Part shown: positions 35,922-43,324 of the stretch, piece after piece | Layout of the letters: each line of letters opens with the position of its first letter | Numbering within the stretch: the stretch's first letter is position 1 | Source of the DNA: JAGNLV01 sp964612145 | GTDB lineage: Bacteria > Zixibacteria > MSB-5A5 > GN15 > FEB-12 | Length of the DNA stretch: 64,000 nucleotides | Direction: 5' to 3' | Assembly: GCA_964612145.1 (NCBI GenBank) | Contig: CAZTBP010000021.1 | Span: 1-64,000 of the forward strand | Position numbers and translations under genes: made by a program | The notes under the pieces: generated by a model | Told to the model about the DNA's origin: nothing | Database searches by the model: none | The model's input: the letters and a program-made list of their open reading frames with translations, nothing else

Positions 35922-36872
35922 CTATCGAGAGTGGAAGAACGGATGGGCGTTGTCGTTGACACCGACAGCCGAAGCCTCGCGGATGTTATGGACGAGTTCA
36001 ATTGAGGGGCGGGCGTCGCTCAGGCCAAAACCACGACCGGCCAGTGTTTCCTGATAGATAATCGTGTGCAGGTCGGTGAAGCCTCCGGAGAACTCAACCT
36101 CTTCACCGTCGATCGTAATCGACCGGTAAGTCCGCTGACCTTTTTCCTGTGCCTCTTTGGGCAGGTCGTCTTCATCGACCGACAGGAACCACTGGACGCG
36201 AGCGTTTTCAAGCTCAAGATAACCGCCGGTGTGCCTTGGTTTCGCCTCGTGGACTTCGGAATGTCTAACAGCTCCAAAAAACCACATCAACAAATCGAAA
36301 AAATGTATTCCGATATTGGTGGCCAGACCGCCGGAGCGCTCGATCTGTCCTTTCCAGGAGACAAGGTACCACGGACCGCGCGATGTGATGTAAGTGAGTT
36401 TGACGTCCTTCTTCGTGTCCTGAGCCGACTTCTGCAGCCGCTCCCTTAGCTGGATCAGCGCCGGATGCACGCGCAGTTGAAGAACGGTGAATATCTGCTT
36501 TCCGGACTCGGCTTCAAGCTCCTGGAGGGCATCGATATTCCACGGGTTGAGCACCAGTGGTTTCTCGCAGATTGCATGGGCGCCGACCCGTAGCGCAAAT
36601 CGGCAGTGAGCGTCGTGCAGATAGTTCGGCGAACAGATCGAAACATAATGAACTGCGCGTTCATTGTTGAGCCGGCGCAGTTTCTCGACATGGCGGTCGA
36701 ACCGCTCAAACTCAGTGAAAAAGGCGACGTTTTCAAAAAAAGCGTCCAGCACCCCCGCGGAATCGTGGGGATCCACGGCGGCGACCAGGCGATTGCCGGT
36801 GTCTTTAATAGCCTTCAGGTGTCGTGGGGCAACGTAGCCGGAAACACCGGTCAGGGCGAAATTATGGGGCAT
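35922..36872 (-). CDS. wlbA: UDP-GlcNAcA 3-dehydrogenase-like Gfo/Idh/MocA oxidoreductase (WlbA/WbpB type)
   Basis: 316 residues. The Rossmann start (FALTGVSGYVAPRHLKAIKD), AAVDPHDS, FFTEFERFDRH, the catalytic Lys in CEKPL and GGLATNIGIHFFDLL closely match WlbA/WbpB, which oxidises the 3-hydroxyl of UDP-N-acetylglucosaminuronic acid on the way to diacetylated mannuronic or glucuronic sugars of surface polysaccharides. AAGGA precedes the ATG. The partner aminotransferase, acetyltransferase and epimerase are not nearby, so the gene appears separated from its pathway. Symbol assigned by similarity of recognisable blocks. Confidence 0.88.
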   Translation of the reverse strand: MPHNFALTGVSGYVAPRHLKAIKDTGNRLVAAVDPHDSAGVLDAFFENVAFFTEFERFDRHVEKLRRLNNERAVHYVSICSPNYLHDAHCRFALRVGAHAICEKPLVLNPWNIDALQELEAESGKQIFTVLQLRVHPALIQLRERLQKSAQDTKKDVKLTYITSRGPWYLVSWKGQIERSGGLATNIGIHFFDLLMWFFGAVRHSEVHEAKPRHTGGYLELENARVQWFLSVDEDDLPKEAQEKGQRTYRSITIDGEEVEFSGGFTDLHTIIYQETLAGRGFGLSDARPSIELVHNIREASAVGVNDNAHPFFHSR

Positions 36873-37012
36873 GACAATCCTTCAGTATCTGAGACCTTGC
36901 ATCTCCTTGCCGACAACATTGCCTCCAATAAAGGCAATTGCCGGTCTAAAGCAAGCCTGATTTTGCGTGCCGCCGGACCAGTTCGATCAACAGCAGGCAG
37001 CATCTAATTAGA

Positions 37013-37045
37013 CAAAAAAAGACCCCTTCCGCAAGGGAAGGGGTC
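37013..37045 (-). terminator. Strong terminator of the multihaem cytochrome cluster
   Basis: GACCCCTTCC and GGAAGGGGTC form a perfect 10-bp stem with a 5-base loop. On the minus strand seven T follow directly. It lies 23 bases past the stop codon of the hexahaem lipoprotein gene. Confidence 0.95.
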
Positions 37046-37068
37046 GGGAAGAGTCTTGACCGAGCACG

Positions 37069-38136
37069 TTAGTGGGTGTCGATCGGACCGGCAATCACCG
37101 CTGTACCGTTGGGATTACCGGTAAGCATGTAGTTAATCGACGAGATCATCAGATCACGTGCATACTGTGCATTATGGATTCCCCAGGAGCGGTCTTCGTG
37201 CACGAACAGGTAATTGAATACGGCTCCGGCAGAATCGGCATTGGTTATCACATCGGTTGGATGCTGGTCGAGCAACAAGCCCGCCGCCACCAACAGAACT
37301 TCCAGACTGTCATTGAGCTGTCGGATCTCTGTCTGAACACCTTCGTCGACGCCGTCACCGTCGTAGTCGGCGGGGAAGTCGAAGTCAATCTCGTCCAGCC
37401 CGATACCGGAGTGACAGTCGACACAGACGCCTACATTTTCGACGCCATCGGCATCCATGTTAAACGTGTGGCCGCCAACTTCTCCCCAGGCACTGACCTC
37501 GGACATATGGCACGTGACACACGCGCCGCTTACGGCTACGTTGTGGCCGGAATTACCATACGTAAAGCCATCGTACTCGTAGGCATTGGTGCCAAGGAAC
37601 ATGTCGGCATGATTGCTGTGGTGCGGCCCCCAGCGTAAGCTCAATTCTACCGGTGCGACGACAAATTCATTTACATTCTCACGACTCTGGTGACACCAGG
37701 CACACTGGTTGGCATTCCCGTAGTCGAAAGATGTTCCGTCCAGAATCGTCACCGCATTTTGGACACGCAGGCTCAGGTTGCCGGCAGTGTGTGGCTCGTG
37801 ACAGGTGAAGCAGTCGATGGTAGTGAAAAAGTCGCCGTCGGCTTCCATACCGGCAACATCAGCTACGTGCCCCTCATGTGTGTGGCACTTCTCGCACGCC
37901 TGGTAGAAGCTCCGGTTCAAGCGATTGCGCTCGACCGTTTCACCGGTAGCGTGGATAGACACGGCAAACTGGTCCTGGGCATGCAGAACATCCCAGTCCG
38001 AATCACTATGGCACTCAAAGCAGTTCGACGAGCTCTGATCGGCCAGTTCCACATCGCCCGTAATCTCGCGATCGCAGCCCGCGACAAGCAGCCCGAACGC
38101 AGCCAGGACGAGCAATACGTACTTGACGTTTCTCAT
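37069..38136 (-). CDS. Hexahaem c-type cytochrome lipoprotein
   Basis: 355 residues from the ATG at 38136, chosen for its GGAGG; an in-frame ATG at 38178 lacks one and spoils the signal. The lipobox LLVAGC places the lipidated Cys at position 21. Six CXXCH haem sites follow (CFECH, CEKCH, CFTCH, CAWCH, CVTCH, CVDCH), all in the first two thirds, with a haem-free C-terminal region. Additional His residues between the motifs could be distal ligands. It is third in a cluster with a decahaem cytochrome and a beta-barrel, so an outer-membrane electron-exit role like MtrC is plausible, though it is smaller and has fewer haems. Confidence 0.92.
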   Translation of the reverse strand: MRNVKYVLLVLAAFGLLVAGCDREITGDVELADQSSSNCFECHSDSDWDVLHAQDQFAVSIHATGETVERNRLNRSFYQACEKCHTHEGHVADVAGMEADGDFFTTIDCFTCHEPHTAGNLSLRVQNAVTILDGTSFDYGNANQCAWCHQSRENVNEFVVAPVELSLRWGPHHSNHADMFLGTNAYEYDGFTYGNSGHNVAVSGACVTCHMSEVSAWGEVGGHTFNMDADGVENVGVCVDCHSGIGLDEIDFDFPADYDGDGVDEGVQTEIRQLNDSLEVLLVAAGLLLDQHPTDVITNADSAGAVFNYLFVHEDRSWGIHNAQYARDLMISSINYMLTGNPNGTAVIAGPIDTH

Positions 38137-38212
38137 TGCAACCTCCAATGGGAGTTTGTTTGTATCGTTCTTAAACATTCTTCTTTCTTATCTATCCTTC
38201 CAACCCGACCGC

Positions 38213-39793
38213 TTAGAACTCGTGAATCAGGTTGACCTCGACTACATTGGCCGTATAGTACTTGGAATAGGGTACCAACTGGTTATTGATCGCAGGGTCG
38301 TTAAAATCATCGAAATTATGAGCCGAGTAGATCACCTCCACCGCATGTTTTTCCATGAAGTGATAGAGGCCCTTCAGGCGAACAGTAAAGCTCTCGACAT
38401 CGACATCGAGACGGCTCCGATAGTAATGTCCGCCAAAGCCGGCCTGGAATTTCTTGTACGGTGCGGAGAGGATGTCTCCGGAGACGACGTGCTCTTCAAA
38501 TGTGAACAGTCCGCCGGCATTCTCAAACTCACCGTTGTAGTAGGCGTAGCCAACCATGAAGGTACCATAATCGGGATAGTTCGCCGACAGGTCGGTAGAG
38601 ACTCGGGTGAAATCGGCTTTGGAACCGATATCTTCGTTCTCGGTGGACTTGTCCTCGACCTTGGCCCGAATGGCGCCATACTCGTACTTATACTTGGCCT
38701 GACCCCAGATTCGAGTGCGTTCCTCATCACCGGTCAGCCTGTTGCCGGACTGGACCTCGAGTTCCTCGGAACCGTGCCCCGCGCGGAGGGTCAGGTTGGG
38801 GACCGGGCGAACCCAGACCGAGCCGACGTAGCCGGTGGTCTGTGTTTCGTCGCTCACGTCATCGGCGAGACCGTACTGGTAACCGAGAGTGATACCGGCA
38901 ATGCCTTTGAAGACTTTGTCGGCGTATACGGCGTGGATGATATTGTCGGTTGACACCAGGTCACCGGTACGCCGGGCGCGGTCCCAGATGAAGGAGTATC
39001 GACCACTCCAGCCACCGTCGAAATAAGCCCGCGCGCCGCCCCAGAAAGTGTTGGCTTTCAGGGTGTCTTCGCGCTCATCGACAGCGTGTTCATAGCGCTG
39101 CAGACCCATGTGAAGAACAAAGTTCTCATAGGCCGGAACGGGGGAGACCGCCGTTAAGCGGTAGCGCTGCGATGTGCGATCGTTTAGAAGCGGCGTGATG
39201 TCATCGGTATAATCCGTGCCGAGGAACTCCAGTGTGGCATAGCGTCGATTATGGCCGACAGTCACTCCAGCGTTATAGTAGCTGTGGCTGTAGTCAACCT
39301 GTCGGAGCGGATCGCTGCCGATCGGTTCAAAGAACTCAGCCATAGAACCGTGCTTGTCGACAAAGCCATAACCGCCGAACAACCGAATGTACTGATGCGG
39401 CTTGAACCAGGCCTGGGCGTTGGTTCGATTACGACGCGTAAAGGTCCCGCTGTCAAAGCTGTAGGTCCGACGGTACTGGTTGTTGCGCAGGTTAATACCG
39501 AATACGCCCGGCTTGGACATGCCAAATCGAAGGTTTCGATTGTTCAGCGTGACATCCTGCAGGTCCCCGTAAAACCGGAGGCCGTTGTCCAGGACGTAGT
39601 AGAAATCTTCCAGCGACAGCGACAAACCTTCATAAAGATTATAGGTCGGCTGGTGTACGCTGCGATTGCCTTCGTCGTCTACGTAAACGTAGCCGACACT
39701 GGCCGAACCACCTACATTGGAGGCAGTCACTGCCGGGGCAACGATCAGCACCGCCAGCAAGACGGTCGCGAGGAAAAGAAATCGATGCTTCAT
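38213..39793 (-). CDS. Outer-membrane beta-barrel, candidate MtrB-like cytochrome sheath
   Basis: 526 residues from the ATG at 39793, which GAGGAGG precedes; an earlier in-frame start lies inside the upstream gene's end. After a signal peptide (about 1-24, ending VTAS) the chain is a series of alternating amphipathic strands rich in Tyr, Phe and Arg, and it ends in Phe, the outer-membrane barrel signature. It has no cysteine, unlike many MtrB proteins with an N-terminal CXXC, and is shorter than MtrB (about 700 residues). Its position between a decahaem and a hexahaem cytochrome is the main evidence for a porin-cytochrome role. I see no other enzyme or transporter signature. Confidence 0.85.
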   Translation of the reverse strand: MKHRFLFLATVLLAVLIVAPAVTASNVGGSASVGYVYVDDEGNRSVHQPTYNLYEGLSLSLEDFYYVLDNGLRFYGDLQDVTLNNRNLRFGMSKPGVFGINLRNNQYRRTYSFDSGTFTRRNRTNAQAWFKPHQYIRLFGGYGFVDKHGSMAEFFEPIGSDPLRQVDYSHSYYNAGVTVGHNRRYATLEFLGTDYTDDITPLLNDRTSQRYRLTAVSPVPAYENFVLHMGLQRYEHAVDEREDTLKANTFWGGARAYFDGGWSGRYSFIWDRARRTGDLVSTDNIIHAVYADKVFKGIAGITLGYQYGLADDVSDETQTTGYVGSVWVRPVPNLTLRAGHGSEELEVQSGNRLTGDEERTRIWGQAKYKYEYGAIRAKVEDKSTENEDIGSKADFTRVSTDLSANYPDYGTFMVGYAYYNGEFENAGGLFTFEEHVVSGDILSAPYKKFQAGFGGHYYRSRLDVDVESFTVRLKGLYHFMEKHAVEVIYSAHNFDDFNDPAINNQLVPYSKYYTANVVEVNLIHEF

Positions 39794-39804
39794 GACTGTC
39801 CTCC

Positions 39805-40746
39805 TCAATTGTCAACGTTATGGCACCAGCATGATCCCGGACCGCTGCCTATCTTGGACCCGAGGTACGGATCGAGCAGGCTCCGGTTGTCATACGAGCC
39901 GTGGATTTCACTGTGGCATTCGAGGCAGTCGTACTGCTGTCCGACTCCACCGTGGGTTGTCACGTGTCCCGCCGGGATACCGTGGCACTGGCGGCACAGG
40001 TTGTCGCCCGTTTGCGTCAGCAGGCGGTCGTTCGGGGAACCGTGCGGCGCGTGGCAGGCCACGCAACCGTCGCCCTCAACAGCGAACGAACTGCCCGCAT
40101 TGTGTTCGTACAGATACGGACCGCTGAATTCCGGGTGGCAGCTTGTGCAGTTGGCTTTCGGGCCGTGACCAACATTGGGGTCGCCCGAGGAAGCCGTGAA
40201 GTCGTGGCAGCTGATGCACGACACGTTGCCGTCAGTCAGCGGGTGATTGGATCGACGCTGGAAATCGTTGACGGCAGCGACATGGCACTGGCCGCAGAAT
40301 TCCGTTCTGTTGTCGATCAGCAAGTCAACCGATCCACTGTGGACATTGTGGCAGTCGCTGCACATCAGGTTCTGCCCAACATGCGGATCGATCCCGACAT
40401 TGGCCATAGTGGTGTGCGGGATGTGGCACTGCGAACAGATTTCTTCCTGTGTGCCGGCCAACGCTTTGCCCGGATTAACGATGTTCTCCGTATTCGGGTC
40501 CTCGATGTGCACTTCACCGCCGGAGTGGCAGCTTACACACGAGATGTCCGTCCCCGGATTCTTCGTTTCCGAACTCAGCCGATGGGTCGTCGTTGCCAGA
40601 TGCTCATTGTACCCGTCGTGACACATAAGGCAGGTCTCGTCATCGACTGCCTGGGCGGAACCCGCCGTCGGCAGCATCAGCAGAACCAGCAGGGCTCCAC
40701 CGACTAGACAAATCGACCAGGTTATGTGTCTAAAGACTCCTGTCAT
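39805..40746 (-). CDS. Decahaem c-type cytochrome (MtrA/DmsE-like)
   Basis: 313 residues with a signal peptide (about 1-32, ending GSAQA) and ten CXXCH haem motifs spread evenly through the chain, from CLMCH to CLECH. The length and haem count match the periplasmic MtrA/DmsE decahaem family, which passes electrons into an outer-membrane barrel. A further CWCH near the C-terminus has only one residue between the cysteines and is atypical; it may be non-haem or a degenerate eleventh site. GAGGTG precedes the ATG. It is the first gene of the cluster, 11 bases from the barrel gene, followed by the lipoprotein cytochrome. Confidence 0.93.
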   Translation of the reverse strand: MTGVFRHITWSICLVGGALLVLLMLPTAGSAQAVDDETCLMCHDGYNEHLATTTHRLSSETKNPGTDISCVSCHSGGEVHIEDPNTENIVNPGKALAGTQEEICSQCHIPHTTMANVGIDPHVGQNLMCSDCHNVHSGSVDLLIDNRTEFCGQCHVAAVNDFQRRSNHPLTDGNVSCISCHDFTASSGDPNVGHGPKANCTSCHPEFSGPYLYEHNAGSSFAVEGDGCVACHAPHGSPNDRLLTQTGDNLCRQCHGIPAGHVTTHGGVGQQYDCLECHSEIHGSYDNRSLLDPYLGSKIGSGPGSCWCHNVDN

Positions 40747-41056
40747 ATTTCACCTCAAACGGTTTCTGACATTTGTCACAGTTATGTCATTCACTTAAAC
40801 TCATGTATCGGCTTTCTAATGAAAAAAGCAAGTAAAATCCACCCTATTTGTCGTCTACCGTTCCTTTTTTGCGATTTTTTTCACAAAATTGCTGTAGACT
40901 AGCTAGTCCATAGTTACTCTTGTATCCCCAATTAGTATACAGAGTTGTAAAATTTAAGTCCGGGATGATGAAAAACGACGGTAGGTGTTTCTTCTCAAAT
41001 CATATTCAGATATATACTGAACGATAGGGCAAAAATCAACTACTTCTTTAGAAAGA
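40747..41056. promoter_or_regulatory. AT-rich upstream region of the multihaem cytochrome cluster
   Basis: This gene-free stretch between the decahaem gene and the dus gene is much richer in A and T than its surroundings and should hold the cluster's promoter. An inverted repeat TGACAT-N11-ATGTCA lies at 40767-40789, 21 bases from the start codon, and TGTCA is repeated 11 bases apart (40774 and 40785), as if for a dimeric regulator or for RNA-level control. A short palindrome ACTAGCTAGT lies further upstream near 40900. No RNA gene or reading frame is seen. Confidence 0.4.
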
Positions 41057-42061
41057 TTATGGGGTATTGAGAGTGCCATGCAGTAGCGTCTCACGGATCT
41101 TTGCCAGCAGTTCCTCGACATCATTTGCACACTTAATCGAATCAAGCATTATCCGCACTTTCCTGGCCCCGCGAAGTCCGGCGAAGTAGGCTTTCAGGTA
41201 CCTGCGCATGATGGCGAAATTCTTTTGGGAGCCAAAAATCTCCTCAAATAGCCGCGCGTGCTCGGCAATTATCCCCAGGCGCTCGTCCAGGTCGATATCT
41301 TCCGGGCGGCGGGACCGGTCAAATAACCAGGGATTGCCGAAAATTGCCCGGCCCAGCATGATCCCGTCGAGTCCCGTTTGGGCGACCAACTGGTCGGCAT
41401 GGTCAAGGTCGCGGACATCGCCGTTGCCTAACATCAGCGTGCTGCTGCCGCGAGCGGCCTGGACCGCTTCGTGGGCTAATTCCCAGTGGGCGTCGACTTT
41501 AGACATCTCCCTGCGGGTTCGAAAATGCAGTGTGACGGCGGCCGGTTTTGTCTCAAGCAAGTGACCAACCCATTCAGCCGTAATGGCTTTCGTGAATCCA
41601 ATGCGCGTTTTAACCGAGACTGGCAAGCCCCGTGCACCTTCCTGCGCAGCAACGACTATTTCCTGCGCCAGCCGGGGCGTCTTGATCAGTGCCGCACCGG
41701 CGCCTTGTTTACAGACGTTCTTATCGGGGCAGCCCATGTTGATATCGATACCATCGAAGTTAAGATCGGCCATGAGGGAGGCAGTTTCCTGGATCACCTC
41801 CGGTTTCGCACTGAAAATCTGTGCAACAATCGGCCGCTCGGCCTCGGTGTACCAGAGGTCTTTCAGAAGATACGGTCGGCCATCCGAACAGAGGCCATCG
41901 GCCGAGACGAATTCCGTGAACATGACATCCGGTTTGCCGAGCCGGGCGATCAGTCGTCGGTAAGCGGCGTCGGTCACGTCAGCCATGGGCGCGAGAGCGT
42001 AAATGGGTTTGTTGATGCGATCCCAGAACCCGCGCGTGGTGGTTGCCTTGCTTTCTCCCAT
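41057..42061 (-). CDS. tRNA-dihydrouridine synthase (Dus family)
   Basis: 334 residues from the ATG at 42061, which TTGGAG precedes by 9 bases; upstream in-frame ATGs at 42070 and 42112 are poorly spaced. Dus enzymes reduce uridine to dihydrouridine in tRNA with FMN and NADPH. The TIM-barrel motifs are clear: APMADVTDAAYR, TEFVSADGL, the catalytic Cys in NMGCPDKNV, KTRIGF, LHFRTR and MLGNGDV, then GRAIFGNPWLF. The C-terminal tRNA-binding helical domain follows. The sequence alone does not settle which uridine position it modifies. Divergent from the oxidoreductase at 42166. Confidence 0.95.
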   Translation of the reverse strand: MGESKATTTRGFWDRINKPIYALAPMADVTDAAYRRLIARLGKPDVMFTEFVSADGLCSDGRPYLLKDLWYTEAERPIVAQIFSAKPEVIQETASLMADLNFDGIDINMGCPDKNVCKQGAGAALIKTPRLAQEIVVAAQEGARGLPVSVKTRIGFTKAITAEWVGHLLETKPAAVTLHFRTRREMSKVDAHWELAHEAVQAARGSSTLMLGNGDVRDLDHADQLVAQTGLDGIMLGRAIFGNPWLFDRSRRPEDIDLDERLGIIAEHARLFEEIFGSQKNFAIMRRYLKAYFAGLRGARKVRIMLDSIKCANDVEELLAKIRETLLHGTLNTP

Positions 42062-42165
42062 AATAGTCATCTCCAACGTAAAGGTATACGCGCCGGTTTC
42101 CCCGGGGCGCAAAAAAACCGAAGGTTACCGTTGATCGACCGATCTAATCGGCCTACATTGGCCGG

Positions 42166-43263
42166 ATGGATTATACACCGCTTTTCAAACCCCTTACAAC
42201 AGGGGACAAGCTCACGCTGGCTAATCGGCTGGTCATGGCGCCTATGACGACCACGGCCGGGGAGCCGGACGGTCGGTTTTCGAAACAGGAAATAGAGTAT
42301 CTGGCCCAGCGAGGACGGCTGGGCGTCGGCTTGGTGATGACGCCGGCATGTTATGTTCATAAATCGGGTCACGCGTTTAAGTTACAGGTCGGCTGCCACT
42401 CTGATGACATGCTGCCAAGCCTCACGCAGTGCGCTCGGGCGATTAACGAGACCGGTGCGGCATCCTTTCTCCAGATTCACCACGGGGGAAACGCCGCCAA
42501 ACAGGTGTACACCGGCGAACCGCCCTGGTCACCATCGGCGGTGCTCAACAGACGGGGAACATCTGAAAAGCCTGTAGAAATGACGGAGGAGCAGATCAGG
42601 ACCATTATTTCTGCCTTTGGCGATGGTGCCGCGCGGGCAAAACGAGCCGGCTTTACGGGAATCGAAATCCACGGAGCGAATACGTATCTCCTCCAGCAGT
42701 TCTTTTCGCCGTATACGAATAAGCGAACAGATCGATGGGGAACAGGCTCGTGGGAGGATCGGGTCAGGTTTGCCCGTGAGACTGTTCGTGCGGTCAGACA
42801 GGCGGTAGGCAGCGACTATCCGATAGCCTATCGTATTTCGCCGGAGGAGGAGGACCCGCTGGGCTATTCGACGATGGACAGTATCAGGCTATTGAAGGTG
42901 CTGGTTGACGATGGGGTCGATATTGTGCATGTCTCCAGCTGGGAGTACGGCAAGGGGGTGCGTAATGATTATCCACCGGGCAGCCACCCGACAAAGATGA
43001 TTCGCGAAGCCATGCCGAAGGAGGTTCCGGTCATCGGTGTAGGACAGATCGACCACCCGGACAAAGCCATGAAAGTGCTTGATGACGGTGTCGACTTAAT
43101 TGCACTGGGGCGGGCGTTGCTTCTGGACGCCGCCTGGGCGACAAAGGTTCGTGAGGGGCGAGAGGCTGAGATCACGCGATCCGTCACATCGGGCGAAGAT
43201 CTCGAAGCGCTGGAGATCCCGGACCTGATGAAAGACTATACGGCTCGGTTCTTTCTGGAGTAA
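42166..43263 (+). CDS. Old yellow enzyme-family NADH:flavin oxidoreductase
   Basis: 365 residues forming an FMN-binding TIM barrel: NRLVMAPMTT at the start, LQIHHGG, the IHGANTYLLQQFFSP block containing the substrate-binding His/Asn pair, NKRTDRWG, and GRALLLDAAW at the phosphate end. Members reduce activated alkenes such as enones or nitro-compounds with NADH or NADPH. No iron-sulfur or C-terminal Rossmann extension is present, so it is the short class. GCCGG precedes the ATG, and the ribosome-binding site is weak. The physiological substrate is not evident. Confidence 0.93.
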   Translation: MDYTPLFKPLTTGDKLTLANRLVMAPMTTTAGEPDGRFSKQEIEYLAQRGRLGVGLVMTPACYVHKSGHAFKLQVGCHSDDMLPSLTQCARAINETGAASFLQIHHGGNAAKQVYTGEPPWSPSAVLNRRGTSEKPVEMTEEQIRTIISAFGDGAARAKRAGFTGIEIHGANTYLLQQFFSPYTNKRTDRWGTGSWEDRVRFARETVRAVRQAVGSDYPIAYRISPEEEDPLGYSTMDSIRLLKVLVDDGVDIVHVSSWEYGKGVRNDYPPGSHPTKMIREAMPKEVPVIGVGQIDHPDKAMKVLDDGVDLIALGRALLLDAAWATKVREGREAEITRSVTSGEDLEALEIPDLMKDYTARFFLE

Positions 43264-43273
43264 ATAAAAGAGA

Positions 43274-43299
43274 AGGCGGGACACTTGCACATCCCGCCT
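43274..43299. terminator. Hairpin between convergent oxidoreductase and papain-like genes
   Basis: AGGCGGGA and TCCCGCCT pair as an 8-bp stem with a 10-base loop, 11 bases past the plus-strand stop and 26 from the minus-strand stop. On the minus strand a TCTCTTTTATTT tract follows. Confidence 0.75.
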
Positions 43300-43324
43300 C
43301 GGATCTTTGAATCGACAAACTACA

